A stretch of DNA of 64,000 bases, from assembly GCA_964615305.1 (NCBI GenBank), contig CAZTNA010000009.1:52896-116895 (forward strand), written 5' to 3'. The DNA comes from Bog-950 sp964615305. Lineage in GTDB: Bacteria > Bacteroidota > Bacteroidia > Chitinophagales > LD1. Below, one piece after another: positions 22,617 to 32,549 of this stretch. The stretch's first letter is position 1; every line of letters begins with the position of its first letter. The notes beneath the pieces are model-generated. The model did no database searches. It had not been told where the DNA came from and saw only the letters and a list, made by a program, of their open reading frames with translations. Both the position numbers and the translations under genes were made by a program.

Positions 22617-24667
22617 TCTTCGAGTGCCACGCTTACTTTTTCTGTATTTGGCAGCATTGCTTTTTCTAGGTTTTCGTTCAATGGTATAGCCGGAGTATTT
22701 ATAGCGCCTAAAATTTTTACGGGAGCATCTAGGTATTTAAAGCAGTTGAACGAAATTCTGCCGGCTAGTGCTTCAGCAAATGAATGGGTAATAGTTTCTT
22801 CGGTAAGCACCAGTACTTTGCCGTGTCGTTTTACGGTAGCATACATGGTCTCTTCATCTAACGGATTGAGCGTGCGCAAATCAACAATTTCAATCTGTTC
22901 AGCAAAGTTTTTTGAAGCGTTCATTGCCCAATGCACGCCCATGCCATAAGTAATTACACAGGCTGATTCTCCGCTTTCTATCCTTTCTTCACTTGCGTTC
23001 AGCACTATTCGCGCTTTGCCCAGCGGTATTATATAATCATCTGCCGGCTCAATAGTTTTAGCTAACTCAGTTCCCTTTACTTTGCTCCAATAGAGGCCCT
23101 TGTGTTCAAACATTACAACCGGATTTGGGTCATAAAACGCTGCTTTCATCAACCCCTTTATATCTGCCGCATTACTCGGATAGCAAACCTTTACACCCTT
23201 AATCTGCAACACAAAACTTTCTACCGAAGAAGAATGATAAGGGCCACCGCTGCCGTAGGCACCGATAGGAATACGAATTAATGCTTGTACGGGAAATTTA
23301 CCGTTGCTCAAATAGCAAGAACGCGATACTTCTGTAAACAATTGGTTAACCCCCGGAAAAATGTAATCGGCAAACTGCACTTCAACTATTGGTTTACAAC
23401 CGGCCGCGCTCATACCTGCGGTAGAACCAATAATATATGCCTCCATTATTGGAGTATTAAATACCCGCTTATCGCCATATTTTTTTGCCAGCAAAGCCGC
23501 TTCTCTAAATACACCGCCAAGTTCGCCTCCTACGTCTTGACCATACAACAAGGCTTCGGGGTGTTTTTGTAAAATTTCATCTACAGCGTGCAACGCGGCA
23601 TCTACCATTACTACTTGTTCGCCACCTTCGGGTTTCCTTACTCCTACTTCTTCAGTTATTGGGGTAGGCGAAAAAATGTGTGTGGTTAAATCTTCTACCT
23701 CAGGAAACGGCTCGTGAATCGCACGGTCAAAGTTGTCATGAACCACTTGTTTCACTTGTATGTCAATAGCTGAAAGTTGAGTTGCATCAGCTATTTTATT
23801 GTACAACAAACTCTTTTTAAGCTTATTAAAAGGATCGCGTAAGATGTCGCTTTCCATATTTTCTTTAGGGCGGTACCATTCTTTACGAACACCACTTGTG
23901 TGATGGTTTAGCAAAGGAACTGTTGCGTGTACCAGGTATGGTCCACGATGTGTACGCACATAATTTACTACGCGGCTCATGGTTTCGAAACACTCTTCAA
24001 AATCGGTTCCGTCAATGGTTTCAACTTTTAATCCTTTGAACCCTTTGGCATATTCAGAAGCGTTTTGAGCCCTCACCTCATGGCTGTGAGCTGAGATATC
24101 CCACTCATTATCCTGAACCAGATATATTATAGGGTAACTGTGAAGTACAGCCATTTGCAACGCTTCGCTCACCTCACCCTCAGTAACAGCTCCATCTCCT
24201 AATGAGCAAACCACCAGTGGCTCGTCTCCACGTTTCCACTCTACCAGTTTTTGTTGTTCTTTGTATTGCAAGCCCTGTGCGGCTCCGGTGGCAGGTATTA
24301 CCTGCATGCCGGTGGCTGAGCTTTGATGAGGAATTTTTGGGAGGTCTTCGCGATTAGAACTTGGGTGAGAGTAATATGTTCTGCCTCCTGAAAAGTAGTC
24401 TGATTTTTTTGCCATTAACTGCAACATCAGATCAAACGGTGTAAAGCCAATTCCCAACAACATGGCATCATCGCGATAATATGGGAATACAAAATCTTGC
24501 GGTTTTAGTTGAAACGATGTGGCTAACTGTATGGCTTCGTGCCCTCGTGAAGTTGCGTGTACATATTTTTGTGTTATGTCCTTGCGCTCTTCATACAACT
24601 CGGTCATACACTTTGCCGTTGACATCAGTTCGTATGCTCGCAAAAAGGTTTCTTTTGAGGGTTTCAA
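22601..24667 (-). CDS. 2-oxoacid dehydrogenase E1, alpha and beta fused (second copy)
   Basis: A 688-residue thiamine-diphosphate enzyme. Residues 1-about 340 are the alpha chain: SRGHEAIQLATSFQL, then SLGDGAVTEGEVSEALQMA...VQDNEWDIS (ThDP motif). Residues about 355-688 are the beta chain: YGQDVGGELGGVF, VEVQFADYIFPGVNQL and RIPIGAYGSGGPYHSSS. It differs clearly from the fused E1 at 8814-10784, so the two probably act on different 2-oxoacids; branched-chain acids fit this one. The only in-frame start near the expected N-terminus is TTG at 24667; the next ATG is 14 codons in. No repeat tract lies in its linker. Confidence 0.9.
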   Translation of the reverse strand: MKPSKETFLRAYELMSTAKCMTELYEERKDITQKYVHATSRGHEAIQLATSFQLKPQDFVFPYYRDDAMLLGIGFTPFDLMLQLMAKKSDYFSGGRTYYSHPSSNREDLPKIPHQSSATGMQVIPATGAAQGLQYKEQQKLVEWKRGDEPLVVCSLGDGAVTEGEVSEALQMAVLHSYPIIYLVQDNEWDISAHSHEVRAQNASEYAKGFKGLKVETIDGTDFEECFETMSRVVNYVRTHRGPYLVHATVPLLNHHTSGVRKEWYRPKENMESDILRDPFNKLKKSLLYNKIADATQLSAIDIQVKQVVHDNFDRAIHEPFPEVEDLTTHIFSPTPITEEVGVRKPEGGEQVVMVDAALHAVDEILQKHPEALLYGQDVGGELGGVFREAALLAKKYGDKRVFNTPIMEAYIIGSTAGMSAAGCKPIVEVQFADYIFPGVNQLFTEVSRSCYLSNGKFPVQALIRIPIGAYGSGGPYHSSSVESFVLQIKGVKVCYPSNAADIKGLMKAAFYDPNPVVMFEHKGLYWSKVKGTELAKTIEPADDYIIPLGKARIVLNASEERIESGESACVITYGMGVHWAMNASKNFAEQIEIVDLRTLNPLDEETMYATVKRHGKVLVLTEETITHSFAEALAGRISFNCFKYLDAPVKILGAINTPAIPLNENLEKAMLPNTEKVSVALEELLNF

Positions 24668-24723
24668 GGCTGCTGTTTAGGTGTAAGCAAATAAATTATT
24701 TTCTGCTAAAAGGATTTTGCGCA

Positions 24724-24760
24724 AAATATAAAACCGCCCTTAGGCGGTTTTATATTTTGT
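24724..24760. terminator. Terminator downstream of dnaN
   Basis: A 13-bp perfect stem, ATATAAAACCGCC (24726-24738) with GGCGGTTTTATAT (24743-24755), loop CTTA. A-rich and T-rich flanks allow both directions. Confidence 0.85.
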
Positions 24761-24780
24761 GTTTTTAAAACATTTGAAAT

Positions 24781-25899
24781 TTAACTGTTAATCATTACCG
24801 GCATTACCAGCATTAGTAGATCTTCGTTATCATTTTTTTCTACCGGCCTAAGTACTCCAGCGCGAGTTGGAGTACTTAGTTCAATTTCAATTTCGTTAGA
24901 ATCTAATACTCCAAGCATTTCAATCAGAAAACGTGCGTTGAAAGCAATTTCCATATCGTTGCCTTCGTAGCTGCAAGTCAGGCGTTCGTTAGCTTCGTTA
25001 CTGAAATCTAAATCCTGTGCCGAAATTTTTAACTCACTACCTGCTATACTCAGCACTACCTGGTAAGTTGTTTTGTTTGAGTAAATAGAAATTCTGCGCA
25101 ACGCATTTTGCAACTCTAAGCGGTTAATGCCAAGCTTGTTTGGGTTGTTCTGAGGAATGACAGCGTTATAATCAGGATAGTTTGCATCAATTAAGCGGCA
25201 AATAAGTTTAGTGTTTTCAAAAGTGTAAAATGAATTAGATTTATTGTAGGCAATGTTTACCCCTGTATCTGAAATTGGCAGGGCACTTTTCAGTAAGCCT
25301 AAAGCTTTTTTCGGAACAATAAATTGTGCTGATTTAGCTGCTTTAACATCGGAGCGGTTTAGCTTTACCAGTTTGTGTGCATCGGTAGATACAAAGGTAA
25401 CTCCATCTGAAGCAACCTGAAATAACACACCGGTCATGGCGGGTCGCAAATCATCGCTACTTACAGCAAACAATGTTTTTGCAATGGCATTGCTTAATGC
25501 TGATGCAGGAATATTTATTTCTGTAACTGATTCGGGCTGCGGTATTTTTGGAAAATCGTCAGGGTTTTCTCCGCTTAACTTATACCGACCCGTTTCGGAT
25601 GTAATTTCAATGCCGAAGGTTTTTGCATCAACCTTAAAAGTAAGCGGTTGCTCAGGTAATGTTTTTAAAGTGTCTAATAATATACGAGCTGGTATAGCTA
25701 TGCGCCCGCTGTCTTTTGCTTCTACCTTTAACTCGGTACTCATTGATGTTTCCAAATCGGTTGCAAACACGGTCAGGTTACCACTTTTAATTTCAAAAAG
25801 AAAATCTTCGAGTATGGGCAACACCGAACTTGAATTAATAACACCACTTATGGTTTGCAAACTCTTTAAAAGCGCAGTAGTAGAAACAATAAACTTCAT
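24781..25899 (-). CDS. dnaN: DNA polymerase III beta subunit (sliding clamp)
   Basis: Ring-shaped processivity factor for DNA polymerase III. I start at the ATG at 25899 (MKFIVSTTALLKSLQTISGV), giving 372 residues, the normal length; the upstream in-frame stretch to 25965 is leader. Three clamp domains are seen: ISGVINSSSVLPILEDFLFE (I), TLFAVSSDDLRPAMTGVLF with FVSTDAHKL (II), and YNAVIPQN with ALRRISIYSNKTTYQV (III). The C-terminus MLVMPVMINS matches the clamp end. dnaA and gyrB are not adjacent, and I see no origin signature beside it. Confidence 0.96.
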   Translation of the reverse strand: MKFIVSTTALLKSLQTISGVINSSSVLPILEDFLFEIKSGNLTVFATDLETSMSTELKVEAKDSGRIAIPARILLDTLKTLPEQPLTFKVDAKTFGIEITSETGRYKLSGENPDDFPKIPQPESVTEINIPASALSNAIAKTLFAVSSDDLRPAMTGVLFQVASDGVTFVSTDAHKLVKLNRSDVKAAKSAQFIVPKKALGLLKSALPISDTGVNIAYNKSNSFYTFENTKLICRLIDANYPDYNAVIPQNNPNKLGINRLELQNALRRISIYSNKTTYQVVLSIAGSELKISAQDLDFSNEANERLTCSYEGNDMEIAFNARFLIEMLGVLDSNEIEIELSTPTRAGVLRPVEKNDNEDLLMLVMPVMINS

Positions 25900-25919
25900 G
25901 GATTGATTTTTTAGTTGCC

Positions 25920-25927
25920 CAAACCTA
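25920..25927 (-). promoter_or_regulatory. Candidate -7 box for dnaN
   Basis: TAGGTTTG on the minus strand, exact to TAnnTTTG, 20 bases before the preferred ATG. No convincing -33 TTTG at 18-19 bases. Confidence 0.4.
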
Positions 25928-25986
25928 AAATTTTTCGGTAGAAAACGACTTCGGGTTCTGGGCACTTGGGGTGTGAATAACTGAAA

Positions 25987-28512
25987 CTAAAAACCAGGCT
26001 GAAACATAAACTTGATTCCCCAGTTTTGTCCTCCGGTGTTACGATAAGTTGCACGCCACAAAAAATCAACCCGAAACACATAGGCGATATTCTCTATGCC
26101 AAACCCCAGTTCAACATAAGGAATAGGCCCAGGAGATAGCAATTCATTTGGCGCATGCAACAGTGTATTGTTTTTATTTCGGTCGTAGCTGCCAATAAGT
26201 GCTTTGGCAAAAATGACTTCACGTAATTTCAGTTTACTGAAGTAGGGTATTTTATTGAAGAAAAATCCATTGAAGTGGTGCTCCACCCAAAGTTGCGCAT
26301 ATTGATCGCTCACAAACTCAAATTCGCGCAGCAGGTTGTAGTTGTATTTATCTAACAGTACACCTAAGTTGCCTTGCGTAAGGTAGGCAGAAGTCCACGG
26401 CACACGTCCAAAAATTTTAGCTGCTTTAAACATATAGTTAGTATATCCAACAGCTGAATACAAACGTTGCTTAACGGTTAACTGCAGGTTGTGATAGTTG
26501 AAGTTATCGTTGTGTATATTGCCTGTGCCCGCTGTATAACGCAGCATTATTACAGGATATTTTGTAGTTGGAAATGTTCTGAAAAAATTACCGAAAATGT
26601 ATATGGATTTATAAGAGTAGCGCGTATCGAGCATAAATTCGGTTACATTAAATTTTGTAACCGGTTTTACAATTCCATTTTCTGATCGGGTGAATCCGGA
26701 TACGCCCGGAACATCGAAAAACGTTTTTTCCCTGAACTCGAAAATGGTGGAAAAATCTTTCAACCAGTCTTTTTCATAAGTAACGTTGAATTCAGCTACC
26801 TTCATTACTTTGCTTAAAGTTCGTCCGCTGATGAGCGTAAAAATGTTGTCGAAGGTAAGCAGCGTTTGGCTTTCATCTTGCCCGGGTACCCGTACATCGT
26901 ACCGGTACATTACTTGCAACTGTTGCCATTTTTCATTTTTCCAGGGCAGGTTAATTCTAGCCAAGGCAAAATATTTAAAGTCACGGTCTTTGAGCCCATA
27001 AGCACCATATGTGCTAAAGAAGAACTTTCTCAAAAAAGTATTGGCAGGGGTTCCAATACGTTGAAAGCGAGGGTTGGTTTCAAATCCAAAGCGCAAACGC
27101 CATCCCTCAATATTATTACGGCTTGCAAAATTCAATACTCGCCCAATAGTAATTGGGCCTGCATCGGCAAAGGCAGTAGTAAAAAATATTCCGGCCCATT
27201 CATATGCCTTCCATGCGGGTACATTTTTAATAGTATCTGAAATTTCGAAAACACGTTTTTGAGAACGTTTAAGCGGTTCAAAACGCGAACTGTCCCAGTA
27301 TTCTTTGCTTCGAGAACGTGCGCTGTCGAGCAAAATTTTTTCTTCTACATAATCATATATACTGTCGGGAAACAAAACATTTGTTTCAATGTTTTTGCGC
27401 ACAACAGTTTTTTGTACCAGCAAGCTCAGCTTGTTTTTCTTTTTAAACAACGACCCTACTGAGTTCATTTCTTCACGGGTTTTAAACCAGTGCTTACCAT
27501 CAACCAAAGCAAAATCAAGTTTGGCGTCATACTCGTTAATAAAATTCAGGTTCGACTTTTCATTTGGGCGATATTGGATATAACGAATACCCCAGGTAGC
27601 AGAGTCTATCCAGGCGTACCCTTTCAAAGCTAGGTCTTCTCTTGATTTACCTACAAAATGAAGTTTGTATGAAGTGCGACCATCTAACCTGCTGGTATCG
27701 GTTAAATGAAAGTGATAAATGCTTAACCCAATGGGTGAAAACGGAGCATTGAAAAATGTTTTAGCAAAGTAAAACATATTGTCGTATGGATCGCACTCAC
27801 GAAATTCAACATGTACAAGATTTACAACCGAAGGATTGTCTATACCCGTCATTTTCTCAGCCTTAATAAATGTTTTTTCTTGTTTTCGTGGATGGCTTCT
27901 GTAATATACGTCACTGAGGGTTTCTTTTATAACGCCCGGTATGTACACGCCACCTTCTTCGGTAGTATCTTTATTGGCAAATACAAATCGGAAAGGTTTA
28001 AACAAGCCAAGATTTAAAAATTTAGGACCGGCATTGAGTAGCGAAATTTGAAATTTATCGTAGTGTTCGTACTTATAGCTTACAAAGTCAGTAGCACGGT
28101 TCTGTGGTTTGTGTTTTAATACCTGATAAAAAACATAGTTGGCTGCTGTGTCAATTTCGCGCTTCTTTTTTTTGCCTGCTTTTACAGTTACTTCTACCAA
28201 TTTCAATTCATCTGAGCCCATTTCAATGTTAAGCTCAATAGTGCCACCACGCTTAATTGCAACTGTTCTTGTTCTGTATCCTATGTAAGAAAAAGAAATG
28301 GAATCAATTTTCTCGATGGTGCGTATGCGGTATTCTCCATACGGATCGGTCATAGTAGCTTTTTGAGAACCTATGAGCCGAACATTTACGTATGACAATA
28401 GTTCTTTGGTTGTAGCATCGGTTACTTTCCCAAAAATTTCTGTTGCTGTTTGCGCAGTAGTAATTTTTGTTGCCAGTAAAAGTATGGGAATCAAAAGGCG
28501 ATAGACTTTCAT
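25987..28512 (-). CDS. DUF5686 outer-membrane protein with carboxypeptidase-like regulatory domain
   Basis: An 841-residue exported protein. I start at 28512 (MKVYRLLIPILLLATKITTAQ, signal peptide). Residues about 25-110 form the carboxypeptidase-D-like beta sandwich (IFGKVTDATTKELLSYVNVRL, TDPYGEYRI, SYIGYRT). The rest is the DUF5686 region: KREIDTAANYVFYQVLKHK, LDGRTSYKLHFVGKSREDLALKGYAWIDS, then many beta-strands to a C-terminal Phe. This is typical of Bacteroidota outer-membrane proteins near TonB-linked systems. It lacks a TonB-plug signature. Role unknown, probably cell-envelope. It precedes dnaN with a gap of about 90 bases. Confidence 0.83.
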   Translation of the reverse strand: MKVYRLLIPILLLATKITTAQTATEIFGKVTDATTKELLSYVNVRLIGSQKATMTDPYGEYRIRTIEKIDSISFSYIGYRTRTVAIKRGGTIELNIEMGSDELKLVEVTVKAGKKKKREIDTAANYVFYQVLKHKPQNRATDFVSYKYEHYDKFQISLLNAGPKFLNLGLFKPFRFVFANKDTTEEGGVYIPGVIKETLSDVYYRSHPRKQEKTFIKAEKMTGIDNPSVVNLVHVEFRECDPYDNMFYFAKTFFNAPFSPIGLSIYHFHLTDTSRLDGRTSYKLHFVGKSREDLALKGYAWIDSATWGIRYIQYRPNEKSNLNFINEYDAKLDFALVDGKHWFKTREEMNSVGSLFKKKNKLSLLVQKTVVRKNIETNVLFPDSIYDYVEEKILLDSARSRSKEYWDSSRFEPLKRSQKRVFEISDTIKNVPAWKAYEWAGIFFTTAFADAGPITIGRVLNFASRNNIEGWRLRFGFETNPRFQRIGTPANTFLRKFFFSTYGAYGLKDRDFKYFALARINLPWKNEKWQQLQVMYRYDVRVPGQDESQTLLTFDNIFTLISGRTLSKVMKVAEFNVTYEKDWLKDFSTIFEFREKTFFDVPGVSGFTRSENGIVKPVTKFNVTEFMLDTRYSYKSIYIFGNFFRTFPTTKYPVIMLRYTAGTGNIHNDNFNYHNLQLTVKQRLYSAVGYTNYMFKAAKIFGRVPWTSAYLTQGNLGVLLDKYNYNLLREFEFVSDQYAQLWVEHHFNGFFFNKIPYFSKLKLREVIFAKALIGSYDRNKNNTLLHAPNELLSPGPIPYVELGFGIENIAYVFRVDFLWRATYRNTGGQNWGIKFMFQPGF

Positions 28513-28605
28513 GAACGCGGTGCGGCTAAAATAGAAGAATATGCCGGGCACTCTGACAAAAGCCAAGCCAAAGTGTATGTTCAGGAGTAAAAACGAAATT
28601 GAAGT

Positions 28606-31600
28606 TTATCTTACTAAAGTAAGTGATCCGTTTTTTTGCGTGGTTTTACCATCCAGGTAAGTAATGGAAGAAATAAAAGTATAAACACCGGGGTTTTGCA
28701 ACTCACCCTTGTAAGTGCCATCCCAACCATGGTATTGGTTAGTTGATTCAAAAATCAATTCGCCCCAACGGTTAAATATTTTCAGGTTAACTTTTTTTAT
28801 TCCTTGTCCATACACTAAAAATACATCGTTGTTTCCATCTCCATTCGGACTAAAAGCGTTTGGTGTAAACACAGGCGGTTGCCCTTCAACAATAATTTTT
28901 ACAGAAGAAACTGCTACACAACCGTTGTTATAAACAACCGCTAAAGTGTATTCATTCGCATTTTCATAGGGTGTTGCAATTGGGTTTGCACAATCGGTAC
29001 AACTTAAGCCTTGTGCTGCTGACCAATTATATGATACAATGTTTGATGATGGGTAAGGAGTGAAAGATGAGGTTAACTGAATATTGTCGCCTAATTGAAT
29101 GGTGGAATCGTCCGGACTGATAGTAACGGTAGCATTGGCAGGTTCAGCCACTACAACCGTATGCTCTGTAACACAACCGAAATTATTGGTAGCGGTAACA
29201 ATATGCGAACCCGCTGCCAGGTTATTAAAATTATCACTGTATTGGGCCGCACCGCCATCTAGTTGAAACAAGTATGGCTGGTTAAAAGTTGAAACAATAG
29301 TTACATGTATTGCACCATCAGAATACGCACTACCATAACACGATGTTGAATCTGACGAAAAGAGAAGTTCATCAGGGTTTGGTGGAAGTAATGTAAGATT
29401 TGCAGTATGCTCACATTGGTTAGCATCTGTCAGATGAATCACATAATCACCACCTTCTAAATTTGAAAAATTACCGGTAGTGGATGTTCCCACAGACACA
29501 TTTTGAAAATACAATTCGAACATATAAGGGGTTGTGCCTCCTGTAGCCGCGGCATTAATTATACCGTTATCGGTGTTTGAACAACCAGGAGCAAACGATT
29601 GAGCGGTAATACTTATCTCTTGTGGCTCACCTATAGAAACACTTCCATCGGCAGTGCAGTTATTAAGATCGGTAACTGTTACGCGGTAATTACCTGATGA
29701 CATATTTGTTGGTGTAGCAGTAGCCACACCGTTTTCCCAAACGTACACATAAGTTGGTGTTCCTCCTGTGGCAGTAGCTATTGCTGAGCCATCGGAGCCA
29801 CCATAGCATTTTGCATCAGAACCAATTACACCAACTGTAATTATTGAGGGTTCGGCCACATTAATTGACGTGTCGGCAGAGCAACTATTGGCATCAGTAG
29901 CAGTAACGGTGTAAGGCGTGTTGGCCGATAAATTCTGTATAGTGGTAGTGGTTGCTCCAGTATTCCAAATGTAGGTAATGCCATTTGCACCACCTGAAGC
30001 TGTAACAGAAATAACACCGTCATTTCCTCCAAAACATTTTACATTGGTAACTATAGGGTTGCTGAAAAATATAGGTGTAGTTGATTGAACAGTAGCACCA
30101 GCTGTAGCAGAGCAGCCAAAATTATCGGAAACAGTTACAGCATAGGTACCACCAATTAGTGAATTGTTGTTAGCCCCGCTGGTTCCGTTACTCCATATAT
30201 ATTGAAAAGGTGCAGTACCTGTCAATGCAGTTGCCGTTGCAGAACCATCTCCATATCCGAAACAGGTTTCGTTGGTGGTAGATGTGTTGGCAGTTACATG
30301 GCTGATAACTACATGCACTGTATCGTAAGCTACGCAGGCACCGCTCAGCACAGCAACCACATAATCAGTAGGCACAGCAGGCGAGGCTGTGGTTGTAGGG
30401 CCGAACACAGGGGTAATATTATAGTTTGGTAACCACTGATAAATAAACGGGTTGTTGTTTACGGGAGGGCCAGTTACAACAGCTGTTAAGATAACAGATG
30501 AGTTTACACACTCTGTAATATCAGCGCCTGCGGAAACTGAAAATGGTGCGCTTATGCCCATCACATTTGTGGCCACTGATGCAGAGCAACCCGAATTATC
30601 AGAAACAGTAACTGTATATAAACCACCTTGTAGCCCAGTAATAGTTGAGGTGGAACCTCCATTACTCCAATTGTAAACTATTGGTTGTGCTCCACCATTT
30701 ACTAAAACCGATGCTGAGCCATCGTGCTTGTTAAAACAAGTTTCGTTAAATGATGATATGGTCAAACTTAACCCCCCCAATGAAACATTTATAGTGTCGG
30801 TTGTGCTGCAGTTTCCACTTGATACTTGTATAACGTATTGCTGACTGTTGCCCGGTGGGGTAGCTATTGGATTTAATATAGTGGCATTACTTAGGCTGCC
30901 GGCAGGAGACCAACTATAAGTAAAAGGATTGCCTGGTAGCGGTGTGCCCGTTACAACAGCATTTAATTGTGCCGTGGTGCCATTGCACACACCTATATCA
31001 GACCCCGCATTTACGCTAAAAGTAGCTGCCCCCACAGTTACTCTTACAGAGTCAGAAGATGAACAAGCGCCTACGTTAGTGGAGCAAATATATGTTGTGG
31101 TAGTAATCGGTGAAGCAATTGGGTTGTATATGTTGGTAGCACTAAGTGTACCTGCAGGTGTCCAGGTGTAGTTTGTTCCGCCTGTTGCGGTTAACTGTAC
31201 TTGGTCGCCTGCGCAAATAGTTACATCCGGAGAAACCGTAATAGCGAATGTATCAAGAATTAAGAGCGTAACACTATCGTAAGGTATGTTGCTGCAAGCG
31301 GTAAGCAAAAATATTTTTACAGTTTCAGAGCCTTCCGTAAGACCATCATTTATGGCAATAATGTCAAGTGATACTATCGAATCACCAGCCGGTATAGTAA
31401 TGCTATCTGCTATTTGTTGGTAATCAACTCCGTTGGTGGCGGTTCCGGCAATGGTGTACTTTACATTGCTTGGAAAACTTACCGGGGTTTCCAGTAAGAA
31501 TCTGATTTTGCCACGTACACAACCTTCTACAGCATTGCTTACGTTAGGCACGTCAGTTTGCACGCTATCCAGCGAAACAAAATTAGATGTTAAACTGTTT

Positions 31601-32361
31601 GCTTCAAGAAAAACCCCTGAATCAAACACCCCGTCACCCGCATCAGAAACAGCTAACTTTAAATGATAAGTTTGACATGCCTGCAGACCTTTTTTCTTAG
31701 CTGTTAGAACTTTTGTAAAACCATCGTACTGTATAACAGTAGGGTTGGTGTTTTGTGGTGGGCTAAATCCATCGCCATTGTTGTTGTAATACTGAGAATA
31801 GCTGATGTTGTTCAGATTGTCAATGGTTACGGGTGTGGTAGTACCCGGTATAAGAGCAATATTTTCTGAGCCCGTAATTCCCGGGCCGCTTATAAAAAAG
31901 CCGAACACATCGTTGTAGCCACTATTTACAAACTCTAGGTACTCTTCGCTCCCAAACGAATAACGAAACTCAACACTATCACTCAAAACTTCCATATCAA
32001 ATTCAAGAACGCAAGCATCGTGAGTGCTGCTACTCGAAATATTGTCTAGATCAGGGTCACCGGGAGCCATGTGGTCAAAACCACTACCACTCAAATCATT
32101 CGGCCCAGGAATAGAGTCAACACTTCCTGAACAAAGTATAATTCCACTACCCATACCTACATTACTGTTGGTACCTATAAAACTTCCTGATGCGCCTGAT
32201 GAACAGTTTAAAATTACATTGCTTATGATAACTCCATTACCGGCAAGGGTTTGAGCAAGCGTATTGCCATTGGCGTTGTTTGCCACCACTATTTGAGAAT
32301 GGCCATATTGTATAACCAATACGGGCATTATTACCAGTAGAAACTTCTTTAGCTTGTTCAT
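28606..32361 (-). CDS. T9SS-secreted adhesin: choice-of-anchor L, SprB repeats, gliding-type C-terminal sorting domain
   Basis: A 1251-residue secreted or surface protein. Residues 1-22 are a signal peptide. Residues about 25-265 are the choice-of-anchor L domain (GMGSGIILCSG, VLEFDMEV, YSFGSEEYLEFVNSGYNDVFGFF). Then comes a Calx-beta-like stretch (about 270-365), a PKD/Ig-like part, and about six SprB-type repeats (for example NETCFGYGDGSATAT...TVSDNFGCSA). The last 90 residues are the gliding-motility-associated type B sorting domain (FTPNAFSPNGDGNNDVF, IFNRWGELIFES, GVYTFISSI). It should leave by type 9 secretion and act in adhesion or gliding. A run of seven G (coding strand, 30772-30778) lies in the gene. 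Confidence 0.93.
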   Translation of the reverse strand: MNKLKKFLLVIMPVLVIQYGHSQIVVANNANGNTLAQTLAGNGVIISNVILNCSSGASGSFIGTNSNVGMGSGIILCSGSVDSIPGPNDLSGSGFDHMAPGDPDLDNISSSSTHDACVLEFDMEVLSDSVEFRYSFGSEEYLEFVNSGYNDVFGFFISGPGITGSENIALIPGTTTPVTIDNLNNISYSQYYNNNGDGFSPPQNTNPTVIQYDGFTKVLTAKKKGLQACQTYHLKLAVSDAGDGVFDSGVFLEANSLTSNFVSLDSVQTDVPNVSNAVEGCVRGKIRFLLETPVSFPSNVKYTIAGTATNGVDYQQIADSITIPAGDSIVSLDIIAINDGLTEGSETVKIFLLTACSNIPYDSVTLLILDTFAITVSPDVTICAGDQVQLTATGGTNYTWTPAGTLSATNIYNPIASPITTTTYICSTNVGACSSSDSVRVTVGAATFSVNAGSDIGVCNGTTAQLNAVVTGTPLPGNPFTYSWSPAGSLSNATILNPIATPPGNSQQYVIQVSSGNCSTTDTINVSLGGLSLTISSFNETCFNKHDGSASVLVNGGAQPIVYNWSNGGSTSTITGLQGGLYTVTVSDNSGCSASVATNVMGISAPFSVSAGADITECVNSSVILTAVVTGPPVNNNPFIYQWLPNYNITPVFGPTTTASPAVPTDYVVAVLSGACVAYDTVHVVISHVTANTSTTNETCFGYGDGSATATALTGTAPFQYIWSNGTSGANNNSLIGGTYAVTVSDNFGCSATAGATVQSTTPIFFSNPIVTNVKCFGGNDGVISVTASGGANGITYIWNTGATTTTIQNLSANTPYTVTATDANSCSADTSINVAEPSIITVGVIGSDAKCYGGSDGSAIATATGGTPTYVYVWENGVATATPTNMSSGNYRVTVTDLNNCTADGSVSIGEPQEISITAQSFAPGCSNTDNGIINAAATGGTTPYMFELYFQNVSVGTSTTGNFSNLEGGDYVIHLTDANQCEHTANLTLLPPNPDELLFSSDSTSCYGSAYSDGAIHVTIVSTFNQPYLFQLDGGAAQYSDNFNNLAAGSHIVTATNNFGCVTEHTVVVAEPANATVTISPDDSTIQLGDNIQLTSSFTPYPSSNIVSYNWSAAQGLSCTDCANPIATPYENANEYTLAVVYNNGCVAVSSVKIIVEGQPPVFTPNAFSPNGDGNNDVFLVYGQGIKKVNLKIFNRWGELIFESTNQYHGWDGTYKGELQNPGVYTFISSITYLDGKTTQKNGSLTLVR

Positions 32362-32393
32362 TTCGTGTGTACGGTGCCCTATATAAGGGAAGT

Positions 32394-32422
32394 AATATAA
32401 GTTGTGCCTTTGGCTTTGTCAA
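32394..32422 (-). promoter_or_regulatory. Candidate promoter of the T9SS adhesin
   Basis: On the minus strand: TTGACA (32422-32417), 17 bases, TATATT (32399-32394). This is a sigma70-style arrangement, but it can also be read as TTG-N20-TATATTAC in Bacteroidota terms. The start codon lies 33 bases downstream. Confidence 0.4.
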
Positions 32423-32549
32423 CCCCAAAAATCGTATAAAATTCGATATTCAAGAGATTCTTTTACTTGTAGCAATCTACACAAACAGATATTTAAAAAT
32501 ACTGGTATGCAATTTCTGCTATTTGTGTTTTTTTACTTGGTAGTAGAAT

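Noticed and set aside
24781..25899. Replication origin near dnaN
   Set aside because: No dnaA, gyrB or recF beside it, and no cluster of DnaA-box-like sequences seen.
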